Part shown: positions 27,987 through 37,266 of the stretch, one piece after another
How positions within the stretch are numbered: the stretch's first letter is position 1
How the letters are laid out: every line of letters begins with the position of its first letter
Assembly: GCF_008630495.1 (NCBI RefSeq)
Contig: NZ_VWOJ01000002.1
Coordinates: 635,001-699,000, forward strand
Source of the DNA: Alkalicaulis satelles
GTDB lineage: Bacteria > Pseudomonadota > Alphaproteobacteria > Caulobacterales > Maricaulaceae
DNA: 64,000 nucleotides
Direction of reading: 5' to 3'
The notes under the pieces: generated by a model
What the model was told of the DNA's origin: nothing
Databases searched by the model: none
The model's input: only the letters and a program-made list of their open reading frames with translations
Program-made: the position numbers and the translations under genes

Positions 27987-28709
27987 TCACTCCTGCTCGG
28001 CCGTATCGTCCCAGTTATACTGGTCGGGATAGAGCGTGTCGGCCAGGAAGGATTTCGACGTCGCCCATTTCGGCAGGCAGCTCACCTCGCCGCGCAGCGC
28101 CATCTTCACCAGATTGCGGATCCGCCGGGTCAGCTCGGCGTGGTTCTTCTCGCTCTCGCGCCGGGCGGCCTCATCATTCTCCGGCGGCAGGGGCAGCTCC
28201 CCCAGCACCCGGGCGGCGCCCAGCATGCGCTCGGCCAGTTGCATGGTCTGGCTGGCCGATTTCAGCTCGCCGTCCACCATCAGCGCAAAGGCGGCTTTCA
28301 TCGCCCGCTCGCCCGCAATCCGGGCCTGTATCGGGCAGATGAACTGATACGGGGCGTCCGGCTCGTCCCCCGGTCCGGGTTCAGGCCGAGGCTCGGGCGC
28401 GGGCCCGGCTTGAGGCTCAGGTCCGGGCTCAGGGTGAGGCTCCGGCCCGCCCTCCGCCTGCGGCGCCGTGTCCGCTCCGGTTTCGCCTGGGGCCGGGCTT
28501 GCCTCCGCCCGTTCGCCGAAGGCGGCGCGCATGCGCGCCGCGGCCATGTCCATGGTGCGCCAGCCCCCTTCCGCCGCCCAGCGGTGCAGGGTGGAGACCG
28601 GCACGCCCAGCTGGCGGGCGACCTCGTGCATCACCACGCCTTCCTCGCGCATCGCGCGCGCCGCCGCGATCAGATCCGCCCGTTCCTCATCACATCGCCA
28701 GTTTGTCAT
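27987..28709 (-). CDS. Helix-turn-helix protein with Pro-rich linker, function unknown
   Basis: About 240 residues. The N-terminal ~60 residues are a homeodomain-like HTH (VMHEVARQLGVPVSTLHRWAAEGGW). A long linker (about 90-130) is dominated by repeated Pro-Glu-Pro-Gly units. The C-terminal ~120 residues are helical and charged (AERMLGAARVLGEL, ESEKNHAELTRRIRNLVKM). It resembles small-terminase-like DNA-binding proteins in general form, but no phage genes are near. The ATG at 28709 is used; 28718 is equally possible and neither has a clear Shine-Dalgarno. Confidence 0.65.
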   Translation of the reverse strand: MTNWRCDEERADLIAAARAMREEGVVMHEVARQLGVPVSTLHRWAAEGGWRTMDMAAARMRAAFGERAEASPAPGETGADTAPQAEGGPEPHPEPGPEPQAGPAPEPRPEPGPGDEPDAPYQFICPIQARIAGERAMKAAFALMVDGELKSASQTMQLAERMLGAARVLGELPLPPENDEAARRESEKNHAELTRRIRNLVKMALRGEVSCLPKWATSKSFLADTLYPDQYNWDDTAEQE

Positions 28710-28836
28710 GGGTGACATGATAAGGCCCGCAGGCCGGGAGGGGGATTGGCGCCGGGACGATCCCCTGAACTCACGCCCCGCCACAACCGGCGTTTCCCCG
28801 TCGAAAGACTAGGCCCAGACAGACCGCGGCTCTGGG

Positions 28837-28854
28837 TCCCGGCGTGCGCCGGGA
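28837..28854. repeat. Short palindrome of the CCCGG intergenic family
   Basis: TCCCGGCG pairs with CGCCGGGA around TG in an otherwise gene-free 160-nt gap. It belongs to the same TCCCGG...CCGGGA set as the copies at 22905, 22987, 29685 and 29770. Confidence 0.5.
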
Positions 28855-28946
28855 AAACGCAAAGGGGGGGATGGCCTGCGCCCCCATTCACCGCCGGTTC
28901 AGCCCGGCCCGATCACGCTCGGGCGCAAGACAGGGGGAGGCGTCTC

Positions 28947-29279
28947 ATGGCGGCGATGCTCACCGGGGCGGGACAGGCGGCGGCGGCGGGGCTCGCGCTT
29001 GTAAGCGGCGCCAGTGCGGCCGATATCGCGCCGGACTGCACCTGGAACGGCCAGCCCCTGCACGGCCGGGTCCAGGTGGTCACCAGTTTTCCCGATATCC
29101 GCGTCCAGCGCGTCACCAGCTTCCCCGATCTGCGCGTCCAGTGGGTGTCCAGCTTCCCCGATTCATGCGGCCGCTGGCGCGAGGTCACCAGCTTTCCCGA
29201 CTTCACCATCGCGTATGTGGACAGCTTCCCGGATATAAGGGTGCAGGAAGTGGGGAGCTTTCCGGGGGTGAGGCCGTAA
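28947..29279 (+). CDS. Secreted SFPD-repeat protein, probable 7(1) septoil-knot domain
   Basis: A 110-residue protein with an Ala-rich signal-like N-terminus (about residues 1-25), then CTWNGQPLHGRV. Six SFP-D/G repeats follow at residues 47, 58, 69, 82, 93 and 104: period 11 with a single 13-residue step that carries DSCGRW. The pattern is V-x-S-F-P-D-x-x-V-x-x. Cys31 and Cys74 could form a disulfide. The layout fits my recollection of the 7(1) septoil-knot family, a small deeply knotted beta fold; biological role unknown. A GGGGAGG site precedes the ATG at 28947, which excludes the longer ORF. Confidence 0.78.
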   Translation: MAAMLTGAGQAAAAGLALVSGASAADIAPDCTWNGQPLHGRVQVVTSFPDIRVQRVTSFPDLRVQWVSSFPDSCGRWREVTSFPDFTIAYVDSFPDIRVQEVGSFPGVRP

Positions 29280-30015
29280 AGTCTGGTCCGGGGGATCGTT
29301 CGACGGGCTGAACGGTGAGGGGGGAGATGCAGCCGCCCTTTCCTCCCCCGTTTACGGGGGAGGTGGTCCGAAGGACCGGAGGGGGGAAACGCCCCGCGCC
29401 GCCTGCACCGCCTTCAAACCCGGAACCGCCCCATCCCCCCTCCGTCCGCTACGCGGACACCTCCCCCGCAAGCAGGGGAGGAAAAAAGACATATTTCCCC
29501 CTCCCCCTCGTGGGGAGGGTGGCTGAGCGCAGCGATGCCGGGCGGGAGCGCCGCCGAAGGCGGCCCCTACAATCCTGCACCGTATGGCGCTTCACCCCAC
29601 CCGGCCCGGGGCTGACGCCCCGGCCCACCCTCCCCATCAAGGGGAGGGCAAAAGTGACACCGCCCTCAATCCGCACATCTGCCTTCCCGGAATTTGCGAA
29701 GCAAATATCCGGGACCCATCCCCCATAGTTTCCAACCGCCGCAGCGGCCGCCAATGACCGGTGGATGGATCCCGGGTCTCCCCCGGATCAAGTCCGGGGT
29801 CGCCCGGGAAGGCAGCGTGGGTTGATGTGATAATCCCCCATACCGTCCCGGACTTCAGTCCGGTCAGCCTTGAACCGCCGGAGCGCTGCCGAGAATGGGC
29901 GGCTGTGGGGTTGAGGGGAAGGCTGAGACGGGAAATGGGCGCTCTGTCTATTCTATGATAATTCCAAAATGGAGCATGAAAACCAAATCAATTACCAATA
30001 TAAGTTACATTAATC
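29280..30015. repeat. Repeat-dense intergenic stretch (736 nt, no gene)
   Basis: No credible gene. It packs at least seven elements: CGGGGGATCGTTCGACGGGC at 29289-29314; TCCTCCCCCG-TTTA-CGGGGGAGG with a GGTCCGAAGGACC hairpin at 29341-29389; a related inverted unit at 29435-29481; CCCTCCCC/GGGGAGGG units at 29497-29546 (inverted) and 29592-29648; and CCCGG palindromes at 29685-29714 and 29770-29809. The last ~60 nt (from about 29955) turn AT-rich and belong to the following ATPase/TOPRIM island. Confidence 0.7.
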
Positions 30016-30588
30016 TTATTGCTGACCATTTCTCCAAAACCACGCGCAATTGATTCCCTGCATTTGTGATAAAAAAATTGCAGCAGAAGCGCTATTTCTT
30101 GCCATCCTGTATATGCAGGAGTTACGTAATATTTGAACCCCGTCTACTCTTTCAAGATAATTGTCGTCACATTTTTTTGCAAAGGATTTTATTTTTGTTT
30201 TTCCGCCGGAGCCCTCATAATCTGGATCATAAACATAGCCATGCCCGTAGTGGTTTTGCATAGCGATCTCGTCTGCAAGCATCCAATTTTCTTTCATTTT
30301 ATTAGCAATGCCGATGCGTAAATCAAAACCCGGACCCAATTCATTTTTGCACTCTAATTTTAGGTAACTAATTACCTCATCAATCGGTTCTGGGTTCGAT
30401 TCATGATCGATCCAGATGATTGCGCACTGATGAGAATTCCTTAGTGCTCTTAGGTGAGTTGAAATGTGTTTCCATAAGCGTTCTTTACATACAGTGTTGC
30501 CATTGGGAATAATCCTTATTGGAAAGCGCCTGCCGCAAATAGCCTCAATGAAATCCCGTTCCATATCTCCATCTACTATAAATATCAT
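30016..30588 (-). CDS. TOPRIM-like protein (DUF4276-like), candidate defence effector
   Basis: A 190-residue AT-rich gene starting 2 nt after the ATPase stop. It begins MIFIVDGDMERDF with Glu10 at the TOPRIM first acidic position. A second strand gives IIWIDHES with Asp61 and Glu63 in the D-x-D place, and KENWMLADE at 99-107 matches the E-x-W-x-L-A-D motif of DUF4276-type proteins. This suggests a metal-dependent nuclease or a degenerate relative. ATPase-TOPRIM pairs occur in OLD, PARIS and related anti-phage systems. Exact family is uncertain. Confidence 0.65.
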   Translation of the reverse strand: MIFIVDGDMERDFIEAICGRRFPIRIIPNGNTVCKERLWKHISTHLRALRNSHQCAIIWIDHESNPEPIDEVISYLKLECKNELGPGFDLRIGIANKMKENWMLADEIAMQNHYGHGYVYDPDYEGSGGKTKIKSFAKKCDDNYLERVDGVQILRNSCIYRMARNSASAAIFLSQMQGINCAWFWRNGQQ

Positions 30589-30590
30589 AT

Positions 30591-31952
30591 CTAGTAATCT
30601 CCAAGGGATCCTGCAAGGGCATAATAACTAAGTCCAAAGCCGGTATTTTTTATTTCTTCCCGGATAATTTCAGAATTTTTCGGCCTTGATGCGACAGTCC
30701 TCCCATCTCTATAGTCTGTTACGATCACCTCTTCAGGTTGGCAGTAATCGAGCAGAGTCATGCTATGTGTTGAAACCATAGCAATCCCGCGACCCGATGA
30801 TATGGAGCTGTTCTCTCTAATCAGATCGAATAGCTCTCTTTGCATCTTAGGGTGTAGAAAGTTTTCTGGCTCTTCAATGCTAAATATACCAAATTCACTA
30901 TGAAGAGCAGTGACTAAAGAAAGCCATTTTGCAGTTCCGTCACTCATCGATGAAAGTGGTATATCAATATTTTTGTCATCGACTTTCATTTGAAAATAAA
31001 CTATGTGCTTGTTAAGGAGATAGTCTGATTTTACATTCATAGATTCTATGCTGGTATTAATTAGTTTCATGTATTTCGATATTATTTTAAAGGCGCTTCG
31101 AGAAACACGGTGGCGTTGACCGCCAATATAACGGATTTGTGGGCGGAGGCCTTCCTGCGCGAGTTTGAGTGAGTGAAGGGTCGCTGCTAGACCTGATCCA
31201 TCGGATCCCAAACCAAACCCACTTGCAATATCGTCAGGAGCTTTGGCTTTGGTTGGATCAATATTGTAAGGAGATCCAGCTGCCAAATCCGCTTCGATAG
31301 ACCGCATAACGCTGAAGCTTAATGAGAGAGACCTTAAAATGCACGCCTGTTCGTAGGCGGCATAAGATAGAGACCGCTTTACTGAATCAATAGACTCTTC
31401 CCTGGGGTATTTTCTAACATATTCATCAAATAGATCGCCATTTTTTACTTCAACTTTTGTTATAAATGGCTTGGGGCCTTCATTATTTTCTATTATCTCT
31501 GCGTTGAAGTCCCAATCAACATTGTCTGGGGCGATTAGCGACAAAGTCCGTGGTTGCCGTGACATTGCTTTAACAGAAAAAGACTGACGCCTAAATCGTG
31601 CCTCTGAGATTGTTTTGTCAAAATATATGCTCCCCTCATACCTATAGCGGAACGATTTAATTCCACTTTCCGCCTCATTTCCATAAGCTTTGCTCAGGCC
31701 ATAAAGCGTAAAGTTGAGGATTGGTGAGCCGCTTTGAAGGTTCTCGTGGCTAAATACACCAGGGGCGCCCCCTGAGTGACCGATTGCCCGCCGGAGGCCA
31801 ATTTTAGATAAATTTGATACAAATTCGAAAAAGGCAAATATATTTGTCTTCCCAGATCCGTTTGGGCCAATAAAAACATTTAATCCCGGTTCGAGCGCTA
31901 TCTCGAATTCGTGAAGGGACCTATATCCGTCAACCTTGATGTTTGTAAGCAT
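30591..31952 (-). CDS. AAA ATPase (ABC/OLD-like), candidate defence sensor
   Basis: A 453-residue ABC-type AAA ATPase (AAA_15/AAA_21 class). Walker A is GPNGSGKT at residues 29-36, the signature-like SSMSDGTAKWLSL lies near 335, Walker B is FSIEEPENFLHPKMQ near 360, and the H-loop VSTHSMTLLDYC follows. It belongs to the group used in OLD, PARIS AriA and retron-linked ATPases. A two-nucleotide gap joins it to the TOPRIM-like gene. The gene is AT-rich against its surroundings and lies beside uvrB, consistent with horizontal gain. Confidence 0.88.
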   Translation of the reverse strand: MLTNIKVDGYRSLHEFEIALEPGLNVFIGPNGSGKTNIFAFFEFVSNLSKIGLRRAIGHSGGAPGVFSHENLQSGSPILNFTLYGLSKAYGNEAESGIKSFRYRYEGSIYFDKTISEARFRRQSFSVKAMSRQPRTLSLIAPDNVDWDFNAEIIENNEGPKPFITKVEVKNGDLFDEYVRKYPREESIDSVKRSLSYAAYEQACILRSLSLSFSVMRSIEADLAAGSPYNIDPTKAKAPDDIASGFGLGSDGSGLAATLHSLKLAQEGLRPQIRYIGGQRHRVSRSAFKIISKYMKLINTSIESMNVKSDYLLNKHIVYFQMKVDDKNIDIPLSSMSDGTAKWLSLVTALHSEFGIFSIEEPENFLHPKMQRELFDLIRENSSISSGRGIAMVSTHSMTLLDYCQPEEVIVTDYRDGRTVASRPKNSEIIREEIKNTGFGLSYYALAGSLGDY

Positions 31953-32071
31953 TATAATTACTTTCCCATGGGATGTTCATTCTTTAGTTATTATTTTTGC
32001 CAATTTGTATAGGCTTGTGTAGAGAAGCTTCCACGAGATATGAGCGGAAGGTTGAACTTTTTTGCCCCTGC

Positions 32072-34261
<2,190 letters not shown>

Positions 34262-34365
34262 GACGGCCAATATGGCGGGTGACGGCGGGCTTGAACAGGC
34301 GCGCAAGTGTTGGTTAACCCTGCCCGGGCAGTGTGGGGTCCAGTCCACGCCGGGGCGGGAAAGCC

Positions 34366-34881
34366 ATGTCAGGCAGCTTTGATCGCGTGCGGGTCCTGAT
34401 CCTTGAGGACAATGCGCACATGTCCACCATCCTGCGCACGATTCTGCAGGGGTTCGGCGTGCGCGCCATCGCCGAGACGCGCGACGCCGCCGATGCGTTC
34501 GAAACCATGCGCAGCACCAATCCCGACCTGGCGCTGGTGGACTACATGCTGGGCGATGTGGACGGGCTGGAATTCACCCGCCTGATCCGCACCGCGTCCG
34601 ACAGCCCCAACAAATACCTGCCCATCATCATGGTGTCCGGCCATACCGACCGCAAACGGGTGATGGAGGCGATCAATGCGGGCGTGAACGAGTATCTGGC
34701 CAAGCCGGTGCGCCCGGTAGATCTGTATAACCGGCTGGTCTCGCTGATCGAGCGCCCGCGCCGTTTCGTCAAGGCGCCCGGCTATTTCGGCCCCGACCGC
34801 CGCCGCCGCCAGGATCCGCGCTATAACGGCCCCTGGCGCCGCGCCACGGACGAGCAGAACGCGGACAAGGACGCCGGTTAG
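34366..34881 (+). CDS. Response regulator (CheY-like) with GPDRRRR tail
   Basis: A 171-residue single-receiver protein. The acidic pocket has Glu14-Asp15, the phospho-acceptor is Asp59 in ALVDYM, and the conserved Lys sits in LAKPV. After residue ~130 there is no DNA-binding domain but a basic tail containing YFGPDRRRR and YNGPWRR. I do not know its kinase or output; no kinase gene is adjacent. A GGGGCGGGAAAG site precedes the ATG at 34366. It diverges from uvrB. Confidence 0.88.
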   Translation: MSGSFDRVRVLILEDNAHMSTILRTILQGFGVRAIAETRDAADAFETMRSTNPDLALVDYMLGDVDGLEFTRLIRTASDSPNKYLPIIMVSGHTDRKRVMEAINAGVNEYLAKPVRPVDLYNRLVSLIERPRRFVKAPGYFGPDRRRRQDPRYNGPWRRATDEQNADKDAG

Positions 34882-34889
34882 GGCTTCGC

Positions 34890-35912
34890 CTAACCCCGCG
34901 CCGCTTTCAGCACTGCGTCAATCTCTTCACTGGTGGTGCACCAGCTGGTGACAAAGCGGGCTGAACCGTCGGGCCAGGCGTAGAATTGCGCGCCGGCGTC
35001 TCGCAGGCGCTGGCTGAGGGCCGGGGTGAGGCGCACGAACACCTCATTGCCGTCAGCCGGGTGGGCGAGTTCGGCGCCGTCCGCACGGGCGAGGCGCTCG
35101 GCCAGGCGCGCGGCGGCGGCGTTGGCCTGGCGGGCCAGGGTCAGCCAGAGATCGCCCTTGAGCCAGGCATCCATCTGGGCGGCCATGAAGCGCGCCTTGG
35201 GCGCCATGTGGCCGGACCGCTTGAGCCGCGCCTGCAGGGCGGGCAGGCGGTCCATCACGGACGGGAACAGGATTACCGCTTCCGCGCCCAGCGCCCCGGT
35301 CTTGGTGGCGCCCAGGCACAGCGCGTCCACGCCGGCTTTCCAGCTCATTTCCGCAGGCGTGCAGCCCAGCGAGACCAGCGCGCTGGCGAAGCGCGCCCCG
35401 TCCATGTGTACGAACAGGCCACGCTCGCGCGCCCGGCTCGTGAGGACGTGGAGTTCATCAAGGCTATAGGCGCAACCCGCCTCATTGAGCTGGGACAGGC
35501 TCAGCACGGCCGGAGGCGGGGCGTGGACGAAATCGGCGGGCCACTGGGCCAGCGCGCTGTCCAGCGCCTGGAGATCGATCTTGCCGTGTTCGCCCTGAAG
35601 CGGCAGCAGTTTGGCGCCGCCGGTGAAAAACTCCGGCGCGCCGCGCTCGTCGCGGTGGATATGGGCCTCGTCATGGCACAATACCTGCGCATCGCATGGG
35701 CACAGCACAGACAGGGCCAGCGCATTGGCGGCCGTGCCCGACACGGTCAGCACAACCGCCAGATCGGTCTCGAAAATATCGCGCAGGCGCTGCGTGACCT
35801 GCGCGCTCAACGGATCAGCGCCATAGCTGGGCGCAAAGCCCTCATTGGCGCGCGCGATCGCCTCGATCAGGACGGGGTGGGCCGGGGCGGTGGTGTCGGA
35901 CAGGAAATTCAT
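34890..35912 (-). CDS. Low-specificity threonine aldolase-family PLP enzyme
   Basis: A 340-residue fold-type I PLP enzyme of the beta-eliminating lyase/threonine aldolase family. The PLP Lys is expected in LGATKTGALGAEA; other marks are TVSGTAANALAL and HMDGARFASALVSLG. It would cleave threonine or allo-threonine to glycine and acetaldehyde. The start at 35912 (MNFLSDTT) matches the family. It converges with the response regulator 8 nt away. Confidence 0.9.
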   Translation of the reverse strand: MNFLSDTTAPAHPVLIEAIARANEGFAPSYGADPLSAQVTQRLRDIFETDLAVVLTVSGTAANALALSVLCPCDAQVLCHDEAHIHRDERGAPEFFTGGAKLLPLQGEHGKIDLQALDSALAQWPADFVHAPPPAVLSLSQLNEAGCAYSLDELHVLTSRARERGLFVHMDGARFASALVSLGCTPAEMSWKAGVDALCLGATKTGALGAEAVILFPSVMDRLPALQARLKRSGHMAPKARFMAAQMDAWLKGDLWLTLARQANAAAARLAERLARADGAELAHPADGNEVFVRLTPALSQRLRDAGAQFYAWPDGSARFVTSWCTTSEEIDAVLKAARG

Positions 35913-36031
35913 GAGCGGCAATCGAGCGCGCCCGCGCGGCGGCGTCAATGCGTCATGCGCTGCGGGCTATGCCTCTGGCGGGTTTGGGGGTCTAGACTGC
36001 GCCGCGAGTCTTCCAGCCCAAGAGAGCGCCC

Positions 36032-37207
36032 ATGCCCGTTTCCGATCCCGTCGCCCGTCCGTTCGATACGCCCGAGCGCCAGGCTTTCCGCGAGAGCGTG
36101 GAGCGGTTTGTCGCGCGCGAGATCGCGCCTCATGCTGACGTCTGGGACGAGGCGGGGGATTTTCCCTGGGAATTGCACGAAAAGGCCGGCGCGCTGGGCC
36201 TGTTTGGCCTGGGCATCCCTGAGGAATACGGCGGGGCGGGCTTTGACGACGCCTTCATGCGCCTCGATGCCGGCGTGGCGCTGGGTTATGCGGGGGTGGG
36301 CGGAGTCAACGCCTCGCTGGGCGCGCGCAACATCATGACCGGTCCGATCCTGTCGCTGGCCAGCGAAGACGTGAAGCGAGCTGTGCTGCCCGAGATCGTC
36401 TCGGGCCGCGTCGGCGGGGCGCTGGCCATGACCGAGCCGTCGGGCGGATCGGATCTCGCGCGCATGAAGACGAGCGCCCGGCGCGAGGGCGATGACTGGC
36501 TGATTGATGGGGAGAAGACCTTCATCACCGGCGGCATCAAGGCGCACTGGTATGTGGTGGGCGCACGCACGGGCGGTGAGGGGTTTGGCGGCATTTCGCT
36601 TTTCCTGGTGCCTCGTGAGGCGCCGGGGTTCGCCCGCACGCCGCTGGAGCGCAAGATGGGCTGGTGGTGTTCAGACACAGCCACGCTCCATTTTGACGCC
36701 TGCCGCGTGCCGGCCTCCGCCCAGCTGGGCGAGGAGGGGCTGTGCCTGCTCGCCGTGATGGACAATTTCAATTATGAGCGCCTGTCCCTGGCGGCCGGGT
36801 GCCTGGGCATGGCCCGCCGGTGCCTGGATGACGCGGTGGACTGGGCGCGTCAGCGCGAGACCTTCGGCAAGCCGCTGATCCGCCATCAGGTGATCCGTCA
36901 CAAGATCGCTGAGATGAGTGCGCGGATTGATGCGCTGGACGGCTATCTGCAGGTGCTGGCCGCCGCCATCAACGCCGCGCGCGAGACGGGCGGCCCGCTG
37001 CCGGCGGCGGGCCTGGCCAAGGTGAAATTCCTCGCCTCGGGCGTGGCCGAGCACTGCGCCAGCGAGGCGATGCAGGTGCTGGGCGGGGCGGGTTATCTGC
37101 GCGGGTGCGCCGTGGAGCGCATCTATCGCGAGGTCAAGGTGATGGCCATTGGCGGCGGGTCGGAGGAGATCATGCGCGATCTGGCCGTGCGCCAGATGGG
37201 TCTGTGA
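36032..37207 (+). CDS. Acyl-CoA dehydrogenase (isovaleryl/long-chain type active site)
   Basis: A 391-residue flavoprotein. FAD/substrate motifs are AMTEPSGGSDLARMKT and FITGG, with the C-terminal QVLGGAGYLRGCAVERIYREVK. The catalytic Glu of medium-chain enzymes is Gly here (AIGGGSEEIM), but a Glu is present in FNYERLSLAAG, the site used by isovaleryl-CoA and long-chain enzymes. It is thus likely active on branched or longer acyl-CoA. Its electrons go to ETF, encoded at 46.4-48.1 kb. Confidence 0.92.
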   Translation: MPVSDPVARPFDTPERQAFRESVERFVAREIAPHADVWDEAGDFPWELHEKAGALGLFGLGIPEEYGGAGFDDAFMRLDAGVALGYAGVGGVNASLGARNIMTGPILSLASEDVKRAVLPEIVSGRVGGALAMTEPSGGSDLARMKTSARREGDDWLIDGEKTFITGGIKAHWYVVGARTGGEGFGGISLFLVPREAPGFARTPLERKMGWWCSDTATLHFDACRVPASAQLGEEGLCLLAVMDNFNYERLSLAAGCLGMARRCLDDAVDWARQRETFGKPLIRHQVIRHKIAEMSARIDALDGYLQVLAAAINAARETGGPLPAAGLAKVKFLASGVAEHCASEAMQVLGGAGYLRGCAVERIYREVKVMAIGGGSEEIMRDLAVRQMGL

Positions 37208-37216
37208 CCGGCTTTC

Positions 37217-37262
37217 AGGCGCATTTTCGAACCGCGAAACCGGTTCCCGCTTTCACTGAAAA
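37217..37262. repeat. Short repeat with AAACCGGTTCCCGCTTT core
   Basis: The piece GCGCATTTTCGAA...AAACCGGTTCCCGCTTT...GAAAAGGC resembles a common alphaproteobacterial intergenic sequence; a second copy of the core (AAAACCGGTTCCCACTTTT) lies at 54455-54473. It sits between two convergent genes. Confidence 0.5.
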
Positions 37263-37266
37263 GGCT

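Noticed and set aside
27987-28709. HTH protein as phage small terminase indicating a prophage
   Set aside because: No large terminase, portal or capsid gene is nearby, so a prophage is not supported.
29280-30015. Short ORFs within the repeat cluster
   Set aside because: They are made of translated repeat sequence, lack ribosome-binding sites and match no family.
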